From positions 1 to 32,224 of the forward strand of contig ONPL01000012.1 of the NCBI GenBank assembly GCA_900319705.1: a stretch of DNA of 32,224 nt, read 5' to 3'. The position numbers were made by a program, and so were the translations under genes. Position 1 is the first letter of the stretch. The number at the start of each line of letters is the position of its first letter. Below the pieces are notes generated by a model. It saw nothing but the letters and a program-made list of their open reading frames with translations, did no database searches and was not told the DNA's origin. Source of the DNA: an uncultured Pseudomonadota bacterium (GTDB lineage Bacteria > Pseudomonadota > Gammaproteobacteria > Enterobacterales > Succinivibrionaceae). This document shows, piece by piece, positions 25,501 through 32,011 of this stretch.

Positions 25501-26122
25501 AGCGTGGTTTGATGATAAGGACGAACCGATGACGATGGGGGACACCTATGTCCGGATCGAACGGGACTTTGACGCAAAAGGAAATACCACAGCAGAAAGG
25601 ACCTACGGAGCGGACGGAGAACCTATCGCAAGAAAGAGCGGATACGACGAGGTTCGGCGGACATTCAACGAACAGAACAAGGCAATCCGGATTGAGTATT
25701 ATCTGGGCGGTAAACCTTTCATGATGGAGGGTGGATATGCCGCACTGGAACGGGAATACGACGAAAATGGAAATATGATCTGTGAATGGTATTTCAATGA
25801 AAATCTGGAGCCTGCGCCATGTAAACAGGGGTATGAAGCAATTAAAAAGGAATATAATGACCAAAGACAGGTGGTCCGGGAAATCTATAAAAATTACACA
25901 GGTCTTCCTATGACTGATAGTAAAGGTGTGTATCAGACGGTATATGAATATAATGAAAATGGGCAAGTGATTATGGAACAGTATTATGATAAAAACGGTA
26001 ACCCAATGGCAAACAGTGATGGTTTTATTGCTGTTGAAAAACAATACAATGAAAAGGGAAAACTGAAAAGTGAAGAAGGAATTGCTCCGGAAAGCGAAGA
26101 CGAAAAACATGGGTCGGATTGA
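19535..26122 (+). CDS. Giant secreted repeat protein (YD/RHS-like beta repeats)
   Basis: A 2195-residue protein with a clear signal peptide (MKRKVFPALLLGLFILLINT, cleavage after VSA near residue 23) and an AGGGGG ribosome binding site. Residues about 30-550 hold divergent repeats of the form G-Y-A-x-x-x-Y-x-Y..., Y-Y-D-A-D-G. Residues about 552-605 are an acidic Glu/Asp-rich linker. From residue 692 a very regular array follows: five 32-residue units make 160 residues, and 160-residue blocks alternate between two types. Each 32-mer has the plan [GKT]-Y-x6-Y/F-D-x-K/R-x-x7-Y/W-F/Y-D-x-N-x-x-x. The C-terminus (residues about 2100-2195) is divergent and hydrophilic, without LPXTG, SLH or choline-binding motifs and with no toxin-like domain. 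A surface or matrix role is likely from the signal peptide and location. The family was not recognised with certainty; RHS/YD-repeat and MORN-like proteins are the nearest look-alikes. Confidence 0.85.
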   Translation: MKRKVFPALLLGLFILLINTVSADLSTNLQIRKEINPKNKKTASVTYTDAAGNPVIADDKGYAIVRYAYTTGNKIAKTVYLDPEGNLINCIDGYAQKNCTYGVGGPTKTEYLDADGHLVNGPEGYARQVIKYTYGKHKSTWEYDADGNPVNLHRISEHKADKPGLITKDGWYDTEGNPAAGPEGYAWVEYKYRGSKVSRTAYYNADGTLYYYAKEGYAVKEYTYENSNIRELNYYGADGELIAGPKGYARAAYRYIRRKNDLARWITYYNADGSLFFTADGYCGIEQSRTMKGQVTDERYYISENERGFNSDGYSRVARSYTQRGKLAGQIFYDEKDHLVVSESEGYAVMRNTYNGNYLTRTEYFDENSKPMPGPDGYFAIQYKYKNRVKTEAILYGTDGTTLVNGSKGYARIVYQNDNKGNCISKSYYDADGNRFIIGNNADEIRYEWKGKNQISESYWANGEAVVNNKGYHKIEREYTGNGDISAEHYLDIKGKPVTSTEGYAKTEYIYNSKGKVMATLYYDEAGDLTLTPGKEYAYVRTISEKDKKLLEDPDYVEEEEPDEEVSDEDDEETFIDNIEDDEDQRTGHSEEPTVSEDMQEEQPAAAGVTYIEYYGTDRKLMNLSAGYAYVVRRTDKKGNTIEQAYYNTDSEKVLTANGYHFFRQEYDEKDLPTTVAYFGINGEQVINLKEKYHRIERTYRDKKHLTSEAWFDENDEPMTMGDTYVRIERDFDARGNTTAERTYGADGELIARGNGYDEVRRIFNEQNKAIRIEYYLGGKLFRTAGGSAIAEREYDEKGRMVQERYYDENGEKTLLPDGYHAYTQVYGEDGFVAETAYYGVNGERVINTKDKYHRIERTYLDKDHITSEAWFDENNEPMTMGDTYVRYERDYDERKNAIAIRTYGLNGKLIARKDGYDEVRRIFNELNQATRIEYYLEGQLVLLKNGYAALEREYDGKGNVSLERYFDENGEKALLPNGYHAVRQVFDEKGFPISVAYFGINGERVNNKNTKYHRIERTFLDIKHLTSETWFDENDEPITMGDTYVRIERDFDAKGNTIAERTFGADGKLIARENGYDEVRRTFNEQNKAIRIEYYLGGKLFRMAGGYAIAEREYDEKGRMVQERYYDENEEKMLLPDGYYAYIQVYGEDGFVAETAYFGVNGERVINKNTKYHRVERTYLDQDHITSEAWFNENNEPMTMEDTYVRFERDYDERKNVIAIRTYGPDGKEIARKDGYDERRQEYDGQNRVIRIEYYLGGKLFRMAGGYAALEREYDEKGNISLERYFDENGEKTLLPNGYHFYTQKIGEKGLPTSVAYFGANGERVIHKKTKYHRIERTYRDKNHLTSEAWFDENDEPMTMGDTYVRIERDFDAKGNTIAERTFGADGKLIVRENGYDEVRRTFNEQNKAIRYEYYLDGKLVLRAGGYAILERDYDEIGRMIQERYYDENGEKMLLPDGYHAYTQVYGEDGFVAETAYFGVNGERVINADTKYHRIVRTYLDQDHYTSEAWFDENNEPMTLEDTYVRIERDYDERKNAIVIRTYGADGKLIARKDGYDELRRTFDEHNQAVRFEYYLGGKPVLLKNGYAALEREYDGKGNVSLERYFDENGEKTLLPNGYHFYTQVIGEKGLPTSVAYFGVNGEYVINLKTKYHRIERTYRDKNHVTSEAWFDDNDEPMTMGDTYVRIERDFDAKGNTIAERTFGADGKLIARENGYDEVRRTFNEQNKAIRYEYYLDGKLVLRVGGYAILERDYDEKGRAIQERYYDENGEKMLLPDGYHAYTQVYGEDGFVAETAYFGVNGERVINTKDKYHRIERTYLDQDHYTSEAWFDENDEPMTMGDTYVRYERDYDERKNVIAIRTYGPNSELIARKDGYDERKQKYDEQNRVIRVEYYLGGKLFRMAGGYAALEREYDENGNISLERYFDENGEKTLLPNGYHFYTQVIGEKGLPISVAYFGINGEGVINKKTKYHRIERTYRDKKHLTSEAWFDDKDEPMTMGDTYVRIERDFDAKGNTTAERTYGADGEPIARKSGYDEVRRTFNEQNKAIRIEYYLGGKPFMMEGGYAALEREYDENGNMICEWYFNENLEPAPCKQGYEAIKKEYNDQRQVVREIYKNYTGLPMTDSKGVYQTVYEYNENGQVIMEQYYDKNGNPMANSDGFIAVEKQYNEKGKLKSEEGIAPESEDEKHGSD
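21608..25927 (+). repeat. 480-bp tandem repeat array (nine blocks) inside the giant repeat protein
   Basis: The codons for Y-H-R-[IV]-[EV]-R-T recur at 21611, 22091, 22571, 23051, 23531, 24011, 24491, 24971 and 25451, spaced exactly 480 bases with no insertion or deletion. Odd blocks carry DFDAKGNTIAERTFGADGK-type text (21728, 22688, 23648, 24608, 25568) and even blocks YDERKNAIAIRTYG-type text, so the true period is 960 bp. The ninth block is complete for about four of its five subunits and then diverges. Some stretches, for example 23740-23860 and 24700-24820, are almost identical in DNA, which suggests recent duplication or gene conversion. Confidence 0.92.
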
Positions 26123-26247
26123 TCTGCGTTGCCGAACATAAAGTCGCAAATGTAATACTTATAAACATATGGATTACGAGATGAGTATGCAATTTACTGA
26201 TGCAGGATGAGGAGTTTATTCCAGGCAATCAACCTAGAAAGGAAAGT

Positions 26248-26292
26248 ATGGTTTTTGCTTCTGTAATCATCATACATGTTAACTATGGATAA
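26248..26292 (+). other. Possible short upstream ORF overlapping the next GT start
   Basis: AAAGGAAAGT directly precedes an ATG that opens a 14-codon frame (MVFASVIIIHVNYG) ending in a TAA that overlaps the start region of the next gene. The glycosyltransferase itself has no good ribosome binding site, so translation may be coupled to this peptide. The text also resembles the first strand of a GT2 enzyme, so a remnant is possible. Confidence 0.3.
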
Positions 26293-27406
26293 ACCAATCA
26301 GAATATTGCAAATGATAGGTGGATTAAATGTAGGGGGCTCACAAACAGTTGTTCTGAATACTTATAAAGCTATTGACAGAAAAAAGATTCAATTTGACTT
26401 TATTATAGACAAACCGGCAGAAAACAAACTAATTCCGATTGTCGAAGACCTTGGAGCTGCTGTTTACAAATTACCGGCATTTAATGGGACAAATATTATT
26501 GAGGTATGCAATGCATGGGATCACTTTTTTTGTTTGCATCCTGAATATAAGGTGATGCACTCACATATAAGAAGCTATGCATCACTTTTTATTCCTATCG
26601 CAAAACGCCATGGAGTAAAAACGGTAATACACAGCCATAGCACATCTAATGGACCAGGTTGTTCTGGGGTATTAAAATCAATTCTTCAGTATCCTTTGCG
26701 GTATCAAGCAGACTTTTTTCTAAGCTGTTCCGATGAAGCAGGGGAATGGCTTTTTGGTCGAAAGATAGTTTCTTCAAAGCGATATCATTGTCTGCAGAAT
26801 TCAATCGATCCTGGGTTGTATTGTCCTGACGCATATAAAAGGACTACTGTACGAAAAAAAATGGATATAGATGATAAGTTTGTTTTTATTCATGTTGGAA
26901 GGCTGCATGCAGCAAAAAATCATAATTTTCTTTTACGAGTGTTTGCAGAAATACGGAAAGAAAAAGAGAATGCAGTACTATTGCTTGTTGGTGATGGTGA
27001 GCTTCGGGACAAAATAAGAAAAGATATAACACATTTAAAACTTAATCAATCCGTCTTCATGCTGGGCATCAGGGATGATGTGCCTGATTTGCTAAGGGCG
27101 GCGGATTGCTTTCTTTTTCCATCAATTTGGGAAGGACTTCCGGTAACGGTAATCGAAGCACAGGCTGCAGGTTTGCCATGCGTTATTTCGGCAAATATTT
27201 CAGATAATGCATTTATAACGCCCCTTGCACACAAGGTTCCAATTGATCAAGGAGTACAAAAATGGATAACCTGCCTTAAGAACATGAATATGGAAAGACA
27301 AGACGTCAGCAAACAAATACGTGATGCCGGTTTTGATGTTCATGAAACGGCTGACTGGATTTCAAGGTTTTATTTATCGCTGTATAGGGGAGAAGAATTC
27401 TGCTGA
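26285..27406 (+). CDS. GT4-family glycosyltransferase (EpsF-like)
   Basis: A GT-B glycosyltransferase of about 373 residues. The start MDKPIRILQMIGGLNVGGSQ and the segment VVLNTYKAIDRKKIQFDFII are characteristic of EPS GTs such as EpsF. The donor domain shows FVFIHVGRLHAAKNHNFLL, LLLVGDGELRDKI, VFMLGIRDDVPDLL and the E-x7-E site in FPSIWEGLPVTVIEAQAAG. ATG 26285 or ATG 26276 may start it; neither has a strong ribosome binding site. It may be preceded by a weak promoter (TTGCCG 26129, TAATAC 26153). Its base composition is AT-rich again, like the 4-15 kb block. Confidence 0.88.
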   Translation: MDKPIRILQMIGGLNVGGSQTVVLNTYKAIDRKKIQFDFIIDKPAENKLIPIVEDLGAAVYKLPAFNGTNIIEVCNAWDHFFCLHPEYKVMHSHIRSYASLFIPIAKRHGVKTVIHSHSTSNGPGCSGVLKSILQYPLRYQADFFLSCSDEAGEWLFGRKIVSSKRYHCLQNSIDPGLYCPDAYKRTTVRKKMDIDDKFVFIHVGRLHAAKNHNFLLRVFAEIRKEKENAVLLLVGDGELRDKIRKDITHLKLNQSVFMLGIRDDVPDLLRAADCFLFPSIWEGLPVTVIEAQAAGLPCVISANISDNAFITPLAHKVPIDQGVQKWITCLKNMNMERQDVSKQIRDAGFDVHETADWISRFYLSLYRGEEFC

Positions 27407-27485
27407 TTCCGAAATAGTATATAGTAAAAAAGACCGGAACCCTTTTGCATCAATATGAAAAATCTCAATGAGTGGATGATTCGGT

Positions 27486-28610
27486 ATGACAAGTGTAAGG
27501 GAAAGAAAAGCAGCTATAGATTTGATATATATCTGTAAATGTGCAGTTAAAGGGATTGCGCCAAGCAAAGAATACTTAATGGATCTTGAAATAGATCTGC
27601 TTTATCAGGAAGCAAACAGACATATGCTTTCTGCTGTTGTCGGCAGTGTTCTTATTAACGCGGGAATCGAACATTATAAATTTGAAAAGGCAGTTGCTTT
27701 AGCTCAAAGAGGCACTGTTGTATTTGATTATGAGCTGGGTCAAGTTATCTCAGAATTGGAGCAAGCGGGAATATGGTATATGCCCCTAAAAGGTGCTGTG
27801 TTGAAAAACTATTATCCATGTATAGAAATGCGCGAGATGTGTGATATTGATATTTTGATAGACGCAGAACGAGCTGAAGATGTAAGAACTATCATGGAGA
27901 GGCTAGGTTATGAGACTAAAAGCTTTGGCCTGTATAACGATGATGATTATTTGAAACCGCCTATGTGTTATTTTGAAATGCATCGGTCTCTCTTCGGGGA
28001 TATGCATGACAGACAACTCTATGAATACTATAAGGATATAAAGAGCAAATTGCTCAAAGATGAAGGAAATGAGTGCGGTTATCATTTTTCTCCGGAAGAT
28101 TTTTATATTTTTATGATTGCTCATGAATACAAGCATTATAATCTTGCCGGTACAGGCTTGAGATCCCTTCTTGATACTTACATATATCTAAACGCTAGTG
28201 ATTTGGATATGAAATACGTAACTGCTGAAACTGATAAACTTGGAATTACTGAATATGAACAGAAAAACAGATCGCTGGCATTGAAACTGTTTGACGGTCA
28301 GGAATTGAGTGAAGAGGAATCCAGGATGATGGATTATATTGTATCTTCCGGGACATATGGTATATATTATCAGAATATTGGAAACAGAATAGAAAAAGCA
28401 GGGGGAACCACAAAGTATCTTTTGAGACGATTTTGGGGTCCGCTTTATAAGAATGATCAGTATTATGGATATTACAAACGGAGGTACCCATTATTTTATA
28501 AATATCCAATCATGCTTCCTTTGCTTCCCTTTTACCGCTTGTACCAGGTGATGAAAAAGAATCCTGGAAAGATTAAAGCAGAAATCAATATATTAAGGAA
28601 AAGTAAATAG
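27486..28610 (+). CDS. Nucleotidyltransferase-fold protein (PF14907-like), 3' end altered by an IS
   Basis: A 374-residue protein resembling the uncharacterised nucleotidyltransferase family often found in capsule and RiPP clusters. Landmarks are GIWYMPLKGAVLKNYYP, then MCDIDILIDAERAEDV, where the D-x-D (DID) would bind metal, then YFEMHRSLFGD, and MIAHEYKHYNLAGTGLRSLLDTYIY. No substrate is known. The last sense codon is followed by T at 28608, and the stop TAG is completed by the first two bases (AG, 28609-28610) of the IS inverted repeat. The native C-terminus was therefore lost or shifted; how many residues are missing cannot be read here. The ribosome binding site is weak. Confidence 0.7.
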   Translation: MTSVRERKAAIDLIYICKCAVKGIAPSKEYLMDLEIDLLYQEANRHMLSAVVGSVLINAGIEHYKFEKAVALAQRGTVVFDYELGQVISELEQAGIWYMPLKGAVLKNYYPCIEMREMCDIDILIDAERAEDVRTIMERLGYETKSFGLYNDDDYLKPPMCYFEMHRSLFGDMHDRQLYEYYKDIKSKLLKDEGNECGYHFSPEDFYIFMIAHEYKHYNLAGTGLRSLLDTYIYLNASDLDMKYVTAETDKLGITEYEQKNRSLALKLFDGQELSEEESRMMDYIVSSGTYGIYYQNIGNRIEKAGGTTKYLLRRFWGPLYKNDQYYGYYKRRYPLFYKYPIMLPLLPFYRLYQVMKKNPGKIKAEINILRKSK

Positions 28611-28627
28611 TGTCTGCTCAACAACTC
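28609..28627 (+). repeat. Left terminal inverted repeat of the outer IS
   Basis: AGTGTCTGCTCAACAACTC is matched exactly in reverse complement at 32123-32141. It also supplies the AG of the upstream gene's stop codon. Confidence 0.9.
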
Positions 28628-28743
28628 TGGAGGTGTTGAAAACAAAGGCGTAGAGGTCGGTTTTTGGCGAACAAAGTGCAAGGTGATTTAAGCTATTTTG
28701 ACGAATTTATTGGTTTAGAGGCTTGCACTTGGGGGCGAAAACC

Positions 28744-30102
28744 GTGTACAAATCCACAGAATCCGAACACCTGCAGCTGAGCTTTTTCCAGTTTAATGCA
28801 TCGTGTGGGATGCAACTGGACGGTCAAAACGAATGGGTGAAAGATGCGAACCGACTGCCATGGAGAGTGTGGGAATCACAGTATTCTGCCATATTCATGA
28901 CCACGACGGGTAACGTGGCAAAACCTTCCAGAATGGTCATTGGTTCGCTCATCATCCAGCAACGAATGGGATTCTCAGATCGGGATCTGGTAAAACAGAT
29001 CCAGGAAAATCCGTACTACCAGTACTTCATTGGGCTTGAATCATTCCAACACGCGCCTCCTTTTGCCCCGACCTTGCTTGTGGAATGGAGAAAACGAATC
29101 GATGTTTCCTTCGTTATCAAAGTCAACGATGAGCTTTGTGACGCAATGCCGAAGAACCAGAAAAGCAGAAAAAGCTTTGGACTGCACAGCAGAGGAACCC
29201 TTGTTGCAACGCAAGTCTGCGACGCCACCGTAGCACCTCAGAACATTCGGTTTCCGCAGGATACTTCTTTGCTCAACGAAGCCCGGACGAAACTCGAAAA
29301 GACGATTGACTGGTTCTGTTCCCAGTACGGACTGGAGAAACCTCGCACATATCGGAAGGTTGCGCACAAGGAATACTTGGCGTTTGCGAAGTCCAAGAAA
29401 CCTTCCATTGACCGGATCAGGGCAACGATTCGTCAACAGATTGGGTACGTTTACAGGGACCTGAAATATGTTGACGGTTTCATCCAAAGCGGATACGAGT
29501 TGGACAGCAAATACCAGGAATATCTGGAAACGATCCGAATAGTCTACGAGCAGCAAAAGTATATGCTCGAAAACAACACCCACAAGGTTGCGGATCGGAT
29601 CGTCAGTATTAGTCAGCCATACGTTCGCCCGGTAGTGCGCGGTAAAGTCAGTAAACCGACAGAGTTCGGAGCTAAACTTCATCTGAGCATTGACGAATTG
29701 GGCTTTGCCCGAATCGAGTATCTTTCATTCGACGCTTACAACGAAGGGCCAATGCTCATTCAGGCGCTGGAAGCTTACAAGTATCACCATGGTTGTTATC
29801 CCGAACGAGTTCTGGTAGATCAAATCTACCGAACAAGGCCCAACATTGCATTTTGTCAGAAAAACGGGATTCGGATCAGCGGCCCGAGACTTGGAAGACC
29901 AGCAAAGAACGAAGAAATCCGGAAAAAGGATGCAAAGACTGCTGCACAAGACAACACTGATCGGATTCAGATAGAACGATACTTCAGCACTGCTAAGCGG
30001 CGGAATGGAATGGGACTGATCACGAAGAAGAGGGAAGATACTTCATTGACCACGATTGCGTTTTCAGTCTTGGTTACCAACATTTTAAACTGTACCCTGT
30101 AA
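28744..30102 (+). pseudogene. DDE transposase of the outer IS, C-terminus replaced by an IS3 insertion
   Basis: A transposase of the IS4/IS5/IS1182 superfamily: an N-terminal DUF772-like domain (SRMVIGSLIIQQRMGFSDRD, ENPYYQYFIGL) and a DDE core with Asp in VCDATVAPQNIRFPQD, Asp in RVLVDQIYRTRPNI and Glu in IQIERYFSTAKRRNG. GTG 28744 has GGGGG 8 bases before it and is the likely start; a TTG at 28723 extends the frame. After L-N (30090) the frame enters the IS3 left end and stops after T-L (30102). Removing the IS3 element and one ACT restores the frame: 21 further residues, beginning FIFGSFK and ending DSSTTE, are encoded with 32012-32076, giving 470 residues. All three catalytic residues remain, so the truncated protein might still act. 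Confidence 0.85.
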
Positions 30103-30361
30103 ATCGGACAGTTAGGGTTTTGAAAAATCCGACTGGCCGACAGGCGATTATCCTGAGATTCGGACAACGATTTTAAGTAAGAGCCCATCAAATCGGACAA
30201 CGAGTTTCAAGAATCACCAGAAATGACAAAACGGGAGATGAGGCGAGGTAATCAAAACCGATACGGTCAACGAAAAAAACGGGTTTTCAGCGAAATCAGA
30301 GGATCCCTGATTTTCGGACAGGTGTTATCACCGGAAACCCCAATCTTCGGACAAAGAGTTT
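30102..30361 (+). repeat. Six dispersed TCGGACA motifs at the IS3 left end
   Basis: The gene-free stretch before orfA holds repeats of the form TCGGACA-ac-GATTTTAAG at about 30104, 30135 (variant GGCCGACAGGCGATTATC), 30158, 30192, 30313 and 30346. The pair GATTCGGACAACGATTTTAAG (30157-30177, shown here as GATTCGGACAAC plus GATTTTAAG) and AATCGGACAACGAGTTTCAAG is the closest. The motif is the same as the terminal GGACA, so these are probably transposase binding sites. Confidence 0.65.
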
Positions 30362-30414
30362 GCCTCCAATTCAGCTGCGTATTACAATTAACACAATGAA
30401 TTGGAGGAAAAGCC

Positions 30415-30837
30415 ATGGCCAACAAGAAATTCACGCCGGAAGAGATGGCAATCCTGAAAGCAAATCCCTACGTTCTGGAAGTAACAGAGGATATCATCCA
30501 TTTTTCAGCTTCATTCAAGTCCTCTTTCTGGGATCGGCTGCAGAATGGTATGAAGCCGCCGGATATCTTCCGGGAACTGGGAATCGATCCGAATCTTCTT
30601 GGCACCGGAAGAGTCTCTGGATTTAAAGGCATGCTAAAGCATGAAGTGCTTGCCGGCAAGGGGTTCCGTGATCTCAACACCTGCAAGGAATACTACGCCA
30701 AGAACATGACTGCCGCTCAGCGTATTGCATACCTGGAGCAGCAACTGGAATACAAAGACCAGGAGATTGAATTCCTAAAAAAATTGTGTCTTTGCACCAG
30801 GGCGGCAAGGGATAATGAGCATTCCGGCAAGTGCTAA
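30415..30837 (+). CDS. IS3-family transposase, OrfA (copy 2)
   Basis: A 140-residue OrfA with an ATTGGAGGAAAAG ribosome binding site. It begins MANKKFTPEEMAILKANPYV, parallel to copy 1. The helix-turn-helix part (residues about 20-60) recognises the ends, and a C-terminal coiled-coil-like helix AQRIAYLEQQLEYKDQEIEF precedes LKK. An A7 run at 30777-30783 replaces the A8 of copy 1. With A8 the protein would end LKKIVSLHQGGKG and the following TAATG would hold the orfB start; as it stands orfA runs on to C-K-C-like text (SGKC) and overlaps orfB by 23 bases. Confidence 0.85.
   Translation: MANKKFTPEEMAILKANPYVLEVTEDIIHFSASFKSSFWDRLQNGMKPPDIFRELGIDPNLLGTGRVSGFKGMLKHEVLAGKGFRDLNTCKEYYAKNMTAAQRIAYLEQQLEYKDQEIEFLKKLCLCTRAARDNEHSGKC
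30777..30783 (+). promoter_or_regulatory. A7 run at the IS3 frameshift site (copy 2)
   Basis: CTAAAAAAATTG encodes L-K-K-L. With A7, orfB is in the +1 frame relative to orfA instead of the -1 frame of copy 1. The orfB frame is open back to 30779, so slippage that adds one A, or a +1 shift, would make the fusion. Either a one-base deletion or transcript slippage on the run could explain it. Confidence 0.55.
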
Positions 30838-31765
30838 GTATGCCATTATCCGGGAAATGACCATGCGGGACAACAACCGTCTGAATCTCTCCTGGCTATG
30901 CGAAACAGCCGGTGTTTCCCGTTCCGGATACTACAGTTACCTGGAAAGCGAGGATCTGCGGCAACAGCGGGAACAGCATGACCGAGAAGAATTTCTCAAG
31001 ATTCTGGAGGCATATAAGTTCCGGGGATACAGTAAAGGCGCCCGCGGCATTTATATGCGGCTGATTCATCTGAAACCGCCAGTAGTCATGAACCTGAAGA
31101 AAATCCGGCGGCTCATGAAGAAGTACAACCTGCGCTGTCCGATCCGGAAGCCAAATCCCTACAGGCAGATTGCAAGGGATATGAGAACAGATTATGTGGC
31201 ACCGAATCTGGTTAACCGGGAATTCGAGAACTACGGTCCCCGAAAGATCCTGCTGACAGATATTACCTACATTATTAACCACAAGGCACCACGTTGCTAC
31301 ATGTCCACGATTATTGATGCTTTTACCAAGGAATTGTTGGCATGGCAGCTGTGCGAATCAATGGAAGTCGATTTTGTTCTCGCCACTGTGAATCAGCTGA
31401 TTGCTGAGTATGGTGGTGAATTACTCAAAGCGGAAACTATTATTCATTCGGACCAGGGTTCCCACTACACCAGCATTAAGTTTATCCAACTGCTGAAAGA
31501 CAGCGAGCTGCGCCAATCCATGTCCCGTCGGGCTAACTGCTGGGACAATGCACCTCAGGAATCATTCTTTGGCCACATGAAGGATGAAATTGATATTTCA
31601 GGATGCACCACTTACAAGGAAATCCTGGCGGTAATCACGGACTGGACAGAGTATTACAACAATGACCGGTACCAGTGGGATCTTGCCAGGCTGTCGCCGC
31701 GGGAATATTACCAGTATGAGATGACAGGCGTTTATCCGATTAACTGGGACAGTCGAAAGAAGTAA
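30815..31765 (+). CDS. IS3-family transposase, catalytic OrfB (copy 2)
   Basis: A 316-residue DDE transposase, clearly homologous to copy 1 OrfB but diverged. N-terminal HTH_21-like region with GVSRSGYYSYLES; catalytic motifs ILLTDITYI, IIHSDQGSHYTS and NCWDNAPQESFFGHMKDE; late DRYQWDLARLSPREYYQY. The ATG has AAGGG close upstream and is part of a TAATG junction in the -1 frame of orfA. It may be made by re-initiation or as an OrfAB fusion. Confidence 0.93.
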   Translation: MSIPASAKYAIIREMTMRDNNRLNLSWLCETAGVSRSGYYSYLESEDLRQQREQHDREEFLKILEAYKFRGYSKGARGIYMRLIHLKPPVVMNLKKIRRLMKKYNLRCPIRKPNPYRQIARDMRTDYVAPNLVNREFENYGPRKILLTDITYIINHKAPRCYMSTIIDAFTKELLAWQLCESMEVDFVLATVNQLIAEYGGELLKAETIIHSDQGSHYTSIKFIQLLKDSELRQSMSRRANCWDNAPQESFFGHMKDEIDISGCTTYKEILAVITDWTEYYNNDRYQWDLARLSPREYYQYEMTGVYPINWDSRKK

Positions 31766-31773
31766 GTTCCATA

Positions 31774-31792
31774 CCGGGGGCTTTGCCCCCGG
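31774..31792 (+). terminator. Perfect 8-bp hairpin after orfB
   Basis: CCGGGGGC (31774-31781) pairs with GCCCCCGG (31785-31792) across a TTT loop, just after the orfB stop. IS3 copy 1 has an equivalent 8-bp, 3-nt-loop hairpin (CAAGGGGC/GCCCCTTG, 241-259) at the same place with different bases. There is no U-tract, so it may be a structural or mRNA-stability element and not a true terminator. Confidence 0.5.
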
Positions 31793-31887
31793 ACCCCCAA
31801 GGTTTATCGCTTTTGTTTCCAGGGGAGACAGTGATAGCCAAGCAAAAAGGAGACGCATTCAGATCGTCTCCCCCGCAAACCCGGCAG

Positions 31888-31924
31888 GGCGCTCGAGTCG
31901 GTCCTCATCGTTGCTCTATCCTCC
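31888..31924 (+). other. Conserved 37-nt noncoding island of IS3 copy 2
   Basis: It begins GGCGCTCGAGTCGG and ends CTATCCTCC, and matches 87-123 (minus strand) at 33 of 37 positions. A second short island, AGGTTTATCGCTT, is also shared just after the orfB hairpin. The sequence around the islands is not alike in the two elements, so the islands appear to be under selection. Confidence 0.6.
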
Positions 31925-32011
31925 CTGGCGGTAAAGCATTTTCAGTATACGGGAATATCCAGCTGATGGTAAAGCCCTAAAACTCATTTTGTCCTTGACA
32001 TGGGGTACACT

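Larger units (their letters stand above)
30092..32008 (+). mobile_element. IS3-family insertion sequence, copy 2, nested in the outer IS
   Basis: The left end is GTACCCTGTAAATCGGACA and the right end, in reverse complement, GTACCCCATGTCAAGGACA, both 19 bases with GTACCC outermost and GGACA innermost. The 3-bp duplication ACT flanks it (30089-30091 and 32009-32011). The boundaries are confirmed because excision plus loss of one ACT restores the reading frame of the host transposase. At 1917 bp it is longer than typical IS3 members, mostly because of a 320-bp left and a 240-bp right noncoding region. Confidence 0.9.

Noticed and set aside
21608-25927. CRISPR-like or satellite DNA array
   Set aside because: The repeat unit is long, coding, in frame and without unique spacers.
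19535-26122. RHS-type polymorphic toxin
   Set aside because: There is no RHS core motif, no C-terminal toxin domain and no immunity gene; the C-terminus is just divergent repeats and a hydrophilic tail.
22610-26149. Long antisense open frames (22610-24397 and 24479-26149, minus strand)
   Set aside because: They lie opposite the in-frame 480-bp repeats. Regular codon use in the repeat leaves the antisense frame open, there are no ribosome binding sites, and the translations only mirror the repeat.
8-32008. Composite transposon formed by the two IS3 elements around the capsule locus
   Set aside because: The two elements differ in ends and protein sequence, and copy 2 has its own ACT target duplication inside another IS, so they inserted independently.
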